A DNA stretch of 64,000 nt from Sabellastarte sp. h YS-2021 (GCA_964017235.1 OZ024936.1:17894496-17958495); one strand, 5' to 3'; counted from the first letter of the stretch, positions 33,681-45,655 are shown. The notes: generated by a model from the letters alone, not told the origin. Numbers and translations: made by a program.

Positions 33681-34580
33681 TAACCTGGGGTGATAGTTTT
33701 ATCCATCATTAATTCTATATTATTGGTAAATTTGATCCCAAGAAGCTTGAAGTGTTCTACCCAGTTTAGGTTTAAATCTAGACATAGATTGTTATTTGCA
33801 TTCTTCAGGAAACCAATCCAAGCTACTTGGGTCTTTTGCATGTTCATTTTAAGACCTGAACATTGGAAAAATTTCTCAAAAATGGTTATACTTTCCCTGA
33901 GAGAATTTTCTGATCCATCTAAAAGTAAAAAAGTATCATCAGCATATTGCCCAATTTTGTACTGATCACTCCCTATCTTTATACCTTGGATATTGTTATT
34001 ATTTTTTACCGTCATAGCTAATGGTTCTATAGCTAGAATAAATATATATGGACTCAGAGGATCTCCTTGTCTGCAACCCCTGCCCAAATGAAACTGCTCT
34101 GAAAGGTATCCATTATTTATAACACATGAACAGGAGTCTGTGTAGAGAATTTTAAACCACTTTATGAAACTGCTACCAAAATTATAAGCTCTTAAAATTT
34201 TGGTCATGTACTCCCACTCTATGGAGTCAAAGGCCTTTTCAAAATCAATTAGTAGAATAAGTCCTTCTTTTCCTTTCTTTTTTAATATGCTAATGATGTC
34301 ATACACCAAACGAATATTTTCACCTATGTATCTGTCTTTTAGGAATCCCTTTTGAGAACTGCTTATGATATGTGGTAAAACTCTTCTCATTCTCATAGCC
34401 AAAATTCCTGACAATATTTTATAGTCCACATTCAAAAGTGTGATTGGACGCAAGTTCTTCATGAATTCTTGGGATTTTTCACCCTTTGGAAGACAGGCCA
34501 GAATTCCTAGTCTTTGGGTTACTGATAATTTTGATTTTGTAAATGCTTCATTTAGACTGTCAATTAAGAATTTTCCTAAG

Positions 34581-34611
<31 letters not shown>

Positions 34612-35757
34612 GGAAGCCATCACTTCCCGGTACTTTGCCGTTTTTCATATTTTTTAAAACCTCTTTTGCCTCAGCTTCAGTTATTAGACCTTCACATTTA
34701 TTTTGGTCATTTTCGGACAACTTTGTAATATTTTTCCTGTCTAAGAAAAAGTTTGCATCTGTTGAACTTAAGCATTTTGAACTATAGAGGTCATTGTAGA
34801 ATGATCTCATTTCCCTTAATATGTCTTTCTGATTATAGATTAGCTGGCCGTTGACATTCAATTTTGAAACGGACTTACTTGAAGAATTTCTCTTTTCTAT
34901 ATTACAAAAGAATTTTGTTGGCTTTTCCCCCTCTTCATAATATTGAACTTTACTTCTCACGACTATTGCCCTAATTTTCCGTTGACGCAGGGCTTCCAGG
35001 TCATTTTGAAGAGTCCTTAGGTCTGTTTCAATTTGATGCAATATATGCTTAGAAACATTCCTCTGCTGGGTGCAGACAAGTAGATCTCTGAGCTTAAGAA
35101 TGTTGTTTTCCATAGTTTGTTCCTGTTTTTTTTCACATTTTGCTTTATACGAAGAATATGATATTGTTTTACCCCTAACATTTAGCTTGATCATTTCAAA
35201 GATCATTTGATTGTCCATAACTGTAGTAGTATGATCAGACTTTATGTCTGAAATTGTATTTTGGATCTCTGTTTTTACCATTTCAACATACTGTATATCT
35301 TGTAATAGAGAGGTATTCAATTTCCAATAGCTCCTTCCACGTGTTATATTAAAATTTTCTAGGTATAAATATATCAAGGAATGATCAGTCCTATATCCAT
35401 GATACATCCCAACTTTAGATATGTTTAATTGAATGTCAGGGGTAACCAAATAAAAATCCAGTCTAGCCATTTGCCTTGGTGACTTTGTACTAAACCAAGT
35501 ATATTTTTTAAGGTCTTGGTTGGCTGTTCTCCAAGGGTCTGTGAGGTCAAGAATTGTTTTTATATATTCCACCTTGGATTGAGCACTTTTATTATTTTCA
35601 TGGACATATCCAAAGGTGTCAAGCTGATAATTTTGAACCAAGTTCCAATCGCCACAGATGACAATTGATGAAATATCTGATTCTAAAAGTTTTTGTTTCA
35701 TATTAATGTAAAAGTTGGGATCATCTCTGTTTGGACCATATATGGTTACTAATAGAA
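33680..35757 (-). pseudogene. LINE ORF2: endonuclease C-terminus and reverse transcriptase
   Basis: A long open frame of 673 codons counted from the Met at 35701, with in-frame coding upstream to about 35757. The endonuclease part shows ICGDWN near residue 18 and ARLDFYL near 78. The reverse transcriptase shows PGSDGFPAEFYK near 356, IDFEKAFDS with Asp near 486, GCRQGDPLSP near 540, and the catalytic YADD at 586-589. All polymerase aspartates are present. The frame then runs into a stop at 33680; a single missing C near 33690 separates it from PRLANIEK in the next frame. Confidence 0.85.
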
Positions 35758-36047
35758 ATTAAAAATGTTTGAAACCAAAAGCTTCACAATGGTAAGATTA
35801 CCATCATTTTGTTTGTAAATCGATTTAATTTCAAAATCAAGCGCTGCAGAAAAGACAATTGCAACACCTCTACTGGCGGAGGAGTTGGAGTTCAAAATGC
35901 ATTTCCCACCCCAATCATCCATAAACTGTTCTTCAGTAGCAGAATCCGAATGTGTGTCTTGAAGACAATAAATATCCATTGTTTTACTCTTTATCCAGTC
36001 AAAAACGTCTTGTCTTTTTTCGTATTTGCTAAACCCCTGACATTCAT
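35749..36047 (-). pseudogene. LINE ORF2 endonuclease, N-terminal part
   Basis: Reads MNVRG at 36047, then passes through frame breaks to MDIYCLQDTHS, DDWGGKCILN and ASRGVAIVFS. These are the ...CLQDTH... and SRGVAI motifs of APE-type LINE endonucleases, which nick target DNA for target-primed reverse transcription. It stops at 35749; the next piece (LLVTIYGPNRDDPNFY) is one frame over, requiring a single extra T near 35758. Confidence 0.75.
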
Positions 36048-36499
36048 ACTACCTATTCTCAAGCAGCCGTTTATAGCTTGTACATTAAGCATTTATTGCT
36101 GAAGCATTCACACAGCATGCTAATTACGTACATCAGTAAACATATATTTTTATATGATATTTGGTGAGAGCTTAACATAGATCTAAATGTGACTTGGAAT
36201 TGGAAATTATAGATGAACAAAAACAACATTAATATTAATAATATTAGTACAACAATACAGTACAGTGAAAAACAAAAAAACAAAAAAAAATAAAAATAAA
36301 TGAAACAGTTATAAGGTTTCTGATATTTGTTTTATATATGGCGGGTATTAAATAACACATACTCCAGAACTGTAAATGGAAAGACTAACCCAATAACCTT
36401 TTTCAGAAGATTATGCTGGGAGTACTTTTAGTAGAAGTAATATACATTTGTTATTATATTACATGATAGTCTCCATATTAGTCTCAAAAAAACCTATGC

Positions 36500-37050
36500 T
36501 AACTGGAACAGCAGAATTGTCTAATTGTGTTTGTCACTTGTATTGTTTTTAATTGGTGAGAAGAGTAAACACTCAAATAATGATCAGAGATATTCTACCA
36601 AATGTTTAATACCATTTTACTCTAAATGCAATAGTTTTGAAGTTACAAACAATTTACACAACAGTGATAATCTTAAAGTAGCTATTACTCCACTATACAA
36701 TAAGGCTACATGTCTGCAATTTTGCCGAAAAACATACTTGTACAAACTTCTCTAAGTTCAAAAGCTTTCAAGTTACAAATGTTTTTAGTTATTATTGATG
36801 GTACTGAAAAAGTCAAGAAGAAGCAATTGCTCACAGAGAATATGTGTACAAATTTCTCTTAATGAAAAGCTTTCAAAGTACAAGTGTTTTTAGTTATTAT
36901 TGAAGGTACTGAAAAAGTCAAGAAGAAGCAATTGCTCACCGAGCTATTGGGGGAGACACCCTAGTTACTCACCATGTTGTAGCTATGGAAAAAGTAGCTG
37001 AATAGCATATTATAACTAAAGGCTCTAAATGCTATACTTTTCAAATTACA
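36500..37050. repeat. Degenerate array related to 28970-29945, with 105-bp tandem copies
   Basis: Contains GTAGCTATTACTC and GCAATAGTTTTG-like motifs of the earlier array. Two adjacent units (AAGCAATTGCTCAC at 36821 and 36926) repeat with a 105-bp period. The 3' end shares GACACCCTA with the earlier array. Confidence 0.65.
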
Positions 37051-38581
37051 AGTGATTAAAGCATGATTTCATGAATTTTAATACATTTAAAAAAATTTTT
37101 TTTTTAAATTAAGACAAATCAATCCCACAAGACCATCTATCAGTGACCTAGTACATAAATGTATATGCATGTTAAAAGAGAAGACCCTGCAATAGTCCAT
37201 GAGAAAAATTGTGATCAACTGAAATTTTCTTGCTTTGGGTTAGAGTACCTCACTTGCTCTGTCTCTGGGCCTTGCACTTTTGGAGAAGTTGTACATGCAG
37301 ACACCACAGAGTGTTTTACTATATTTGTATTTTTAAGCAAAAGAGAGTTTCAACCCTGATGTACTTTGTCTCTTTTGGGGGTTGTTTTGTGGGGTTCTTT
37401 CTTTTTTGTGTGTGAGTTTGAACCTTTACTTGTTTTTGGGGAATAATAATTATTCAATTATTCAATGAATGAATGTGGGTCACTTACAATTTAACTTGGG
37501 GGGGGGTAAACTGTAATAATGATTTTGTGACTTGTCTTGTTTGTATTTTTGAGCTTTGAAATGTTTTTTCATATAGCTTATTCGCTCATAGCTCAACTAT
37601 GGGGCACTGAAAAGGGCTTTCAAAATGTAAGCATAAGCTGAGCTGAAGAAGGCTACTACTGCTGGTCATCTGTGAGGACAATTGACATAGTGGATCATAC
37701 AGATATCAGATCTGTGTATATTGAAATATACCTAACTTCAAACAAGTTGTTGATGATAAAATGTTTCAGTAACACCACAACTACTCTGGAAATATTCACA
37801 CTGGGTAACACATGTTTCCACAAACATACCAAAAGTGTCAAATTAATGACTTAAACTGTGCTAAAAAGTGTTTTTCCAAAATAAGGAGTAGATTTGAACA
37901 AGATAAACAAGTATTATTTGATATTGTAAATATATGAATGTAAAATGGTGGATTAGTTACCAGAAATATATTGTCTAACATGTCAGATCAAGACACAATA
38001 TTTTGGAAACAAAATTATGAAGATACCTTTATCATTTGTATCCCACAAATAACAGAAAAACCAAAAATCATAAATAACACAAACTAATTTAATAAGGAAA
38101 TGTGGATTATCAGTATATCTTAATCAATAATGGCACACTATGTTAATTTTATCATTCTATCAAATAACTGCATGTATTGTCTGAATATATTTGTGTATCT
38201 TTAAATGTCATACTGTTGCATAAAATGACCCCATAATATTAACATAGTTTCCACCTGTTTTGTAACTGAATAATAAACCAGGACTTTGATTCCAAAATAA
38301 TTGGATTAAGACTATGTCACCAATCTGATTTAGTAGGAATGGGTAGGAAAGATTATTCGCTCCACATTGTAGTTTCTTTTAAAATACCACAGATTAGTGT
38401 TGCTGTTCTAACACCGAAAAACTTTGCAAACAATGCCAAACATTTGGCCAATAATGCTGAGAACTTCACAAACAAAGATCAAATCTTTGCCAATAACTCA
38501 ATAATAAAAACTTCACAAACAATAATAAAAACAACACTGTGTGTGAAGTTTCCATCATTGTTAATGCAGTTTTCAACATTT
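37051..38581. other. No recognised feature
   Basis: AT-rich spacer with a short G run at 37499-37506 and no domain-bearing frame. Confidence 0.4.
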
Positions 38582-39262
38582 TAAAGCACACTTGTGATAT
38601 CATTCTACTGTTGAAAGAGTCCATTAGTTTTAGGTAATGCACACTTTTTGTTATAATTTACAAACACCTAATATGGTCAATTGGTTTTTGCCTGAACCAT
38701 GACATAAACACTATAGATTGAGAAAATAACTTTGAAATAAATAAATGGAGAATTAATAATTCTACTACATAATACAAACTGCATAACTAGTTCGCTTGTC
38801 CCTTATCTTGTCACTAAATTTTTATGCTAGAAAATAATTCACCCTTTCATCAATGGGATGACATAACACATGTGTTTTAATTCTAGTAAATTAGCTAAGT
38901 TATCCAATTCATTTGCCCAAAACGTGTTCAGAGTTATAAACCAATTATTATAGTCACTTTTGTTCCTGCTTTTCAGTTTAGTGTGAAAAATTTTCAAGAT
39001 AGAAGAAATGCTAGAAACCTGTATCCACACATAGGAATGAGTATCAAAATTATTTGAACGATATTGACAGAAACAAAGGATAATCAAGTGTTTTGAGAAT
39101 TTTGTTAAATGGTTTGCTAAGCCATTTAAAAAGAAATATTAAGAGTACATTATTACAGGGTTGTATCAAAAAGAGTTTTAGCTTCATTGTTCGGTAAAGT
39201 ATTCAAAAGTGTGCCTCACTGGCACACATTTTCACACTTTACCTATCATGTAAGTGACTTTT
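38582..39262. repeat. Dispersed repeat family R, copy 1
   Basis: Shares TTAAAGCACACTTGTGAT, TAGGTAATGCACA-TTTTTG, TTCATTTGCCCAAAA and TAGTCACTTTT with copies at 45662 and 53611. It ends with a hairpin GTGTGCC...GGCACAC and CACTTTACCTATCA. The 82-codon minus frame across it is a shadow. Confidence 0.7.
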
Positions 39263-39414
39263 TGGTGTTACAACTTTGCCAACATTAATCCCTGTCCACA
39301 CCATAAGGGCATTTAAGGCTAAATTCATATAAATTATTGTTATGCAATCTGGTTTATATGTGATATGTAAGGTATTACAGAGGTTTGATATACATTTTAT
39401 AAAGCAAGTAATGT

Positions 39415-39710
39415 TCAATAATTTCCATAGGAGATATGTTACGTTTGAAATGGATGCATTTGCTTAGCAATACGTTCATATGAAGGAATGCAGGTCAGAT
39501 TAATTTCTTTGATGTACTACAAAACAAACATGAATTGTAATCAGGTAATTTATATGGGAAACTATAGTCAATTGAAACTTGAGGAAAATGTCCTGTACAT
39601 ATGTATCTACATATGGGCTATCACATATTTATTTGTATATGGCTTATTTTATAAAATTGATAAGGGTGAGTGAATGTAAGGAAGTTATCCTTTATGTGTA
39701 ACATTAAATG
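39415..39710. repeat. Isolated unit of the 43.6-45.6 kb foldback array
   Basis: Carries GATATGTTACGTTTGAAATG, TTAGCAATACGTTCATATGA and GATAAGGGTGAGTGAATGTAA, matching the array units 4 kb away. Confidence 0.7.
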
Positions 39711-39720
39711 TAAGGAACCT

Positions 39721-40990
39721 CTGGCATGGAGAGGTTGCGCACTGCATTTTTGATTCCTGTAAATGTTAAAAATGCAATTCTTACGTCATGAGTTGTTGTA
39801 TGAAACATCATGCCTGGAGAGACTACATTAGAAATTAACATTTCAGACACAGGTGAGGCCTGAGTTACATACAGAGTCTTTCTTAATGTTTTTTAGTTTA
39901 TTTACAAATTTTATATTAATTTTTGAAAATTGACAATTACATAACAAAACAAATATGTGTACAATGATTTATAACACTTTCTGGTTTCATCTAATTTCAA
40001 ATGGGCAGTAAATTTCATCACCACCTATTGACTTTGATATATAAGGCTGAACTTATGCAAATCATTGCTATACCATGTTGTTTACTGCTAATAGACTTTA
40101 GTAATATATAATTGTGATGACAGATTTAAAAAAGGTTTTGAATTCACATCTAACATATATTTAAATACCTTTTGTCTAACACTTTAAACACTTTATATGC
40201 AATTTTTTCATTTAAGATGTGTCCTTATTCTACTACAGCAATGCAAAATGTGTAGAATATGGCATCTTTATTAAAGCATGGAATGACGGGATTCTGAAAC
40301 CACAATGAGAGGGTCTTAATTACCTGCACACATCATTTTATGCACTGTAAAAATCATAATGATATCACTAACTTGTAGACTGCATTGGTAATTTGCTGTT
40401 TATAGTAAACATTGGTTTACAAATCATCTGTTTTAAGAATTGAAAAGTACTGGTTCAAATACCAATAGAGAGGTTATGTTTTTTTTCACTCCCGCTAATG
40501 TTAAAAACAGCTTAATGACATCATAAATTGTAGATCTTAATGTTTTTTATGCAAGTGAAGTCTGAGTTTCCATTAATATTTTAGTGTATTTATAAACTTT
40601 AAAATATTTGGAAAATTGATGAATATATGCCTAGAGAAATATATGTAAGATCATTAATAACACCAATTCATCAATCCAATGTAAAACAATCAGTAAACAA
40701 AATTGATTTTTTCATAAGTAACCATAATAAATAAATAACACAAACAATATTAAAGTCAAGTTCATGTAAATCATGGCTAGGCACTGTTGTTAAAGCTTCA
40801 TACATTTTTAGAAGAAATTTTTATTTTGGTGTTTACTTTATACAATGAAAGAATGTGTCTTTCTCCTTTTTTGAACTATAAAACTATATTTTCTTTGTAA
40901 CTGTGTTGCCATATATGAAGTAGGCTTTGAATATACATGAAACATATATTTAATTGCCTTAGGCCTAACACTTCTCAAGTTCCTTTATAC
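39721..40990. repeat. Ancient ~740-bp tandem duplication
   Basis: Two diverged halves (39721 on; 40455 on) share GAGAGGTT, AATGTTAAAAA, AATTTTTGAAAATTGA-like, ATGTAAATCAT-like and CATATATTTAA anchors at offsets of about 736-790 bp. Non-coding. Confidence 0.5.
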
Positions 40991-41983
40991 TGCTGTCCTT
41001 GTGTGCAACTTCAAATAACGTAAACACAAACTTTACTTTTCTCAGCACATTTACCTTACGGAACAATGAAACGTACTGTGCAACTTTTTCAGTGACTAAT
41101 GTGTTTAGAACCACAATTTATATATCAATTAACATCCTTTGAACTTTAATATTTCACCTTGGATATTAATTTCATCGCTCAATATAGTTTCACTTCTGCC
41201 TTTTGTTCACACATGTGTCTTGATAAACTAGTGTTTTTAACCATGTGTTTCTGTGTTTTCATATTATAATTAAGATTATCGTCAGTCACCACTAGCGTTT
41301 TAATCAAAGTTTTGACCAAATAAAAACAGTCACGCTAAACATTATCTTTATTTTTAATGAACATATTTAAATGCAGATAAGAGTTAAGCCTCATAAAATG
41401 AATATCAATAAATGTTGAAAAACTACTATTATTATGAATTTCAAAAGACACATTAACAAACAATACTAAAAATTTTCCGACAAACCTGCAGAGTACAGAG
41501 GTGTATTTCCATTGTTCATTGATAAATTGACATCAGCTCTATGTTGCAGTAAAACACTGACAACATCCACATGTCCTTTCTGTGCTGATATATGTAATGG
41601 ACTGTAACCACTAGTACACTGTTAATTGACATCAGCTCCATGTTGGAGTAAAACACTCACAACATCCACATGACCTTTGTATGCTGATAGATATAATGGA
41701 CTGGAACCATCAGTACACTGTGAATTGATATCAGCTCCATGTTGGAGTAACAGTCTCACCACACCACTGTGGTTGTTTTGACAGGCCACATACAGTGGTG
41801 TGGTGTTGTCATCATACTCCACTCTGTTCACATCTGCATTATGCTTGAGTAACACACTGACAGCTTGTTCATATCCATAAAATGCAGCACAAAATAATGC
41901 TGTTCTTCCATATTTATTCTGACTGTTTACACTAGCCCCGTGTTCTACCAGTAGTTTCACCACTTTACTGTGGTTATTGTGTG

Positions 41984-42244
41984 AGATTTAATTTTACTGT
42001 TCTGGAAATTCTATTCGGGGTTATAAATATGGAGCCAAAGTACTGGTTTCCAATTAACTTTGTGTTGTTGACAGGGAAAAACTTTATTTATAAATGTAAA
42101 AAGAATAACAAAGAATTGTTTTTAAACAATTTCTTGCAGAATTTGACTTGGAATCTGAAGTTAGAGGAGGGAATCTTTATCAAACAAGGGAAATTGTCAA
42201 CTTTTAATGAAAGATACAAAATCTTGTTTGATTCTCTGAAATAG
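41984..42244 (+). CDS. LINE ORF2 C-terminal fragment
   Basis: About 86 codons, intact to the stop, with WFPINFVLLTGKNFIYKCKK and FNERYKILFDSL. These match the extreme C-terminus of L1/Tx1-type ORF2 proteins (LL.GK.FIY.CK then FN.RY..L). There is no RT domain. It is a passenger of the truncated LINE with no independent function expected. Confidence 0.6.
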   Translation, partial: RFNFTVLEILFGVINMEPKYWFPINFVLLTGKNFIYKCKKNNKELFLNNFLQNLTWNLKLEEGIFIKQGKLSTFNERYKILFDSLK

Positions 42245-42345
42245 CTTAACAATTTTATAAATGTCTACGTATAAATGTGCATCTTCCTGCTTTACCTTTA
42301 TCTTATTTCTTTTTCTGCTCTTTTCTGTTTTCCTTGTAGATTTTT

Positions 42346-42580
42346 TATTTGTTTGTTTATTCGGAGTTTTTACGTCGCTTTCAACACTGTACAGGTCATA
42401 TCACGACGGGTAGTTGAAAGGGCAGAGGAAACCAGTACATATAGTTCGTTAGGGTTCTGTACTGTAAACTGCTGACCAACGGCAAGCAACTACCAGCTTT
42501 CCCACTTACGGCCATGACAGGGATCGAACCCCGACCGCAGAGGTGGGAGGCGAGAGTGTTACCACTCTGCCACCGTGGCC
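42346..42580 (-). mobile_element. tRNA-derived SINE nested in the LINE
   Basis: On the minus strand it begins GGGGCCACGGTGGCAGAGTG (A box TGGCAGAGTGG), then B box GGTTCGATCCC, a SINE body, and a tail of repeated AAAC/AAAT. A 14-bp direct repeat CCTTGTAGATTTTT flanks it at 42332-42345 and 42581-42594. It therefore inserted after the LINE had landed in the ankyrin exon. Confidence 0.88.
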
Positions 42581-42936
42581 CCTTGTAGATTTTTGAACCT
42601 TGAAAGTAAATATTATTGATACATTATATTAGTCTATTAATTTTTAAGGTTTGTGTTATTGTAAACGTATATAACATTGTTTTGTGGCAATAAAAAAAAA
42701 TAAAAAAAAAATTGTGTGCTGCTACTATCAGTGCTGTATCCTGATGTTTCTTCTACCTCACTTCAGTGTCTGCACCGTGACAACAGGAACTCTACTACAC
42801 TCACACTGTTGTACTCACAGGCTAAATACAAAGGTGTAAAACCACCATCATTTGTACAGTTTATACTGATTCCTTTTGAAAGACATTCCTTTACAACAGT
42901 TACATTATTACTTCTTGCAGCTTTAAATATATCCAT

Positions 42937-43315
42937 CTTTGTATTTTATTTTAGTTTGTATATAGTGATAAATTAATTCAAATTAATTGCGTATACCGTA
43001 TATTAGTTTCATACGGTTTGAACACTCCTCTGTTTCAAATAAAATTAGATAACAGAAAGACCGTTTCTGCGTGAGTGCTCCGTATTTATACTGAAGAATA
43101 AATAACTTATGAGTAAAGTTTATCTTAATTGATACAGTATTGTCTCACAAATAGTATCTCTAAGATAACTGTCCTTTACTGATGACAAAGGAGATTTCTT
43201 CAAGTAATCCCCGCTTCAAGTTTCACATCAAACGCACAACGCTAGACGCAAAGCTCATTTGAAAGTAATATTGACTTTCTTGATTTTTTTTATGCATTAA
43301 ATAGTCGTACATAGG
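42937..43315. other. 5' flank of ankyrin gene B
   Basis: Holds the candidate TATA box; otherwise nothing recognised. Confidence 0.35.
43083..43090 (-). promoter_or_regulatory. Candidate TATA box of ankyrin gene B
   Basis: TATAAATA on the minus strand, 147 bp upstream of the gene B start codon, is followed about 25 bases later by GCACTCACGCAGAAAC, a plausible initiation region. The window is AT-rich, so chance TATA matches are frequent; only position and context support this. Confidence 0.3.
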
Positions 43316-45655
43316 ATTGTAAAAGTTTACGCACCCCTATCTATTTTGTTAAATACTGTTATAGATACAGAAAAATATATATGTAATAGATCCATTTGCA
43401 GATACATTAACACATTTTGGCTTTGTTTCAATTCACCACATTTTCCGTGTAGATACCAGGGGCCCGTTTACAAAGGATGCGTCTTTTGTTGTACATCACA
43501 CAAACTACTTGGACCTGAATTCCTTCATATGGACATATTGCTAAACACTAGAAAGGTTCAGTGACGCATTTGACTAATGTAAAATAGTTTCCATAATAAA
43601 TATGTTATGTTTGACGTGAATGTGTTTGCCGTTTTAGGGTTTAGCAACACGTCCATGTAAAGGAATTCAGGTTGACGTAGCTTTGAGGGGCTGTGATATT
43701 TTTATTTGTAATTGGTAGTTTTTAAATAAAATAGATAGGGGGTGAGTGAACTTAAAAGGAACTCACCCTTTACGTATAAAACGTAACAAGTTAGAGAGTT
43801 TGTGAACGACGCTTTTGAAGCCTGTATCTGTTACGTTACACGTCAGTGATTTGAGTGTTGAATGTCATTTTTACAAAGTACCAGCCATTACGTATTTCAC
43901 GTTAAAAAAGAGCTTTGCCACGTTGATCTCTGCCCCTAGTTAATCTAGTTTTAATTTATGTTACATTTTTGTGCTACATTTTCAAGAAAACGTTGTTCGC
44001 AACATCTCTAAATAATATTATCAACTCAAAAAACGCAAAAAATCACCTGATATACATCTCTGCTGACGGAAATAAGTTTATGTTTACCTTTGAACAGCCA
44101 AAACATAACACTAAACTGAAACGTATAAATACCAGAGCCCTGTTTATAAAGCATCCTGGATTTGTGTAGTACATCAAATAAACTACGGTACTTTGATTCG
44201 AATTATAGGTTTAGTATTAGAGAGGTTTAGTACAACGTTTACAAGGCACGCAACACGCAAATAATTTCCTTAAGAGATACGTTAGGTTTGAAGTGGATGT
44301 GTTTGTAAAATAAAGGTTAAGCAATACGTCCATATGAAAGAGTGCAGGTCAACGTAGTTTCTTTGATGTGATAAAAAAAGAAGCATCGTTTGTAAACAGA
44401 CCTCTGGTATTCATAGGGAAAATATAGTGAACTGAAACCTGACCAAAACGTGGTGTACATATTTATCTGCCTATGGGGTTGAGATATATTTATTTGTAGT
44501 GTGGAGTTTTTAAATAAAATAGATAGGGGTGAGTGAACGTAAATAAACCAGCCTTTATGTATAAAACCTAACGTAATTGACCCCCCAAACCTTAAAAGTC
44601 ATCTGATACACATCTAATGCTGACGTAAATACGTTTGCGTTTAAGGTTTTGATGGCCAAAACGTAACACTAAACCTCTCTGTTTACAAGGCACGCAACGT
44701 TAAATAATTTAACTTAGTTAATAAATAAGAGATACATTAGGTTTGAAGTGGATGCGTTTGTTATGGTTTAGCAATACGTCCATATGAAAGAGTGCATCTT
44801 TGATGTGATACAAAAGAAATATGGTTTTTAAACAGGCCTCTAAAAATATAGTGAACTAAAACTTGACCAAATTGTTGTGTATATATTTATTTGCCTATAG
44901 GGTTGTGGTATATTCAGTTGTATCATGTAGTTTTTATATAAAATAGATAGGGGTGAGTGAACGTAAGGAAGTCACTTTTTACGTATTAAACGTAATGTAA
45001 TAAACTAAAAAAAAAAACAACTCTAAAAATCACTTGATACACATCTACTACTGACGTAAATATAGTGGATATACGTAGCAGAGAGGTTTAGTGATGCGTC
45101 TGACAGCCACCTAACATAAAATAATTTCCGTAAGAAATATGTTACGTTTGAAATGGATGCGTTTGTCATATTAGGGTTTAGCAATACGTCCATATAAAGG
45201 AATGCAGATCAAAGTAGTTTCTTTGATGTGATACAAAGCAAACATGCTTCGTAAACACTCTGTGCTATTTATATGGTTAAGTATATTGAACTGAATCTTA
45301 ACCAAAATATGCTGTATATGTTAATCTACATATGGGGCTATCACACATTTATTTGTATCTTGTGGTTTTGTAATAAAACAGATAGGGGTGAGTGGACGTA
45401 AAGAAGTCATCCTTTATGTATAAAACGTAACGTAATTAACCCCCCAAACACTAAATATCACCTGATACACGTCTACTGCTGACGTAAATAAGTTTACGTT
45501 TATGTTTTAATAGCCAAAAACGTAACACTACACCTGTCTGCTAAACCCTAATATAACCACTGCATCCACTTCAAATGTAACCTATCTATTATGGAAATAA
45601 TTTAACTTGGCGTGCCTTTTAAACTTTGCACTAAAGCTCTTTCATACAAAAACGT
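43316..45655. repeat. CpG-rich foldback and tandem array
   Basis: Units of about 410-450 bp repeat TTAGCAATACGTCCATATGA (near 44327, 44769, 45180) and GATAGGGGTGAGTGAACGTA (44522, 44946, 45380). The first unit (43316-43760) is an inverted repeat: its left arm TCCTTCATATGGACATATTG pairs with ACACGTCCATGTAAAGGA. The last segment is again inverted. ACGT tetramers are strikingly frequent compared with the CpG-poor surroundings. No coding capacity. Confidence 0.75.

Larger units (their letters stand above)
32013..36090 (-). mobile_element. Nearly complete L1/Tx1-like LINE (inactive)
   Basis: A minus-strand non-LTR retrotransposon. ORF2 spans from an APE-type endonuclease start (RIGSMNVRG) near 36.05 kb through reverse transcriptase to a C-terminal zinc knuckle (CSFCGIEC and HLFWGCP). 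It is about 4 kb and ends in an A-rich and (TA)n tail appearing as T runs at 32013-32038. No ORF1 is seen, so it is 5'-truncated. At least four frame breaks (about 36.01, 35.76, 33.69, 32.63 kb) and a probable nonsense codon near 32.35 kb make it inactive. No clear target-site duplication was found. It shares orientation with gene B. Confidence 0.88.
31250..41485 (-). other. Long intron or spacer of gene B
   Basis: Both ends have matched phase-1 splice signals (donor GTTTGTCGG at 41485, acceptor ATATTTCAG at 31250). It contains the L1/Tx1-like LINE, a degenerate repeat array at 36.5-37.0 kb, one dispersed repeat and an ancient tandem duplication. Stretch 31260-32010 holds nothing recognised. 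Confidence 0.5.
41984..42710 (+). mobile_element. 5'-truncated LINE inserted in ankyrin pseudogene
   Basis: A plus-strand non-LTR retrotransposon fragment. It opens directly in the ORF2 C-terminus, followed by a 3' UTR and an A-rich tail (42692-42710). It is flanked by an 8-bp target duplication ATTGTGTG at 41976-41983 and 42711-42718 (the first A could belong to the tail). The orientation is antisense to the ankyrin gene. Its 3' UTR carries a SINE. The C-terminal motif (FNERYKILFDSL) differs from the large LINE at 32-36 kb (FNEKWDPV), so it is another family of the same general type. Confidence 0.85.
41486..42936 (-). pseudogene. Ankyrin-repeat gene B, exon 1 (dead, retroelement inside)
   Basis: Paralogue of gene A exon 1. 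It starts MDIFKAARSNN at 42936 and keeps the same repeat order plus one extra repeat, and the same phase-1 donor (GCA G then GTTTGTCGG) at 41486. It is disabled four ways. A 2-bp loss near 42775-42780 breaks SHGAD. A TAG replaces a conserved Glu at 42753-42755. A TAA sits at 41622-41624 after HGADVN. A LINE fragment is inserted at 41984-42710 within AAHN-NHSKVV. Frames on both sides of the insertion still match ankyrin consensus, so decay is fairly recent. A transcript would need heavy exon skipping to encode anything useful. Confidence 0.85.
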
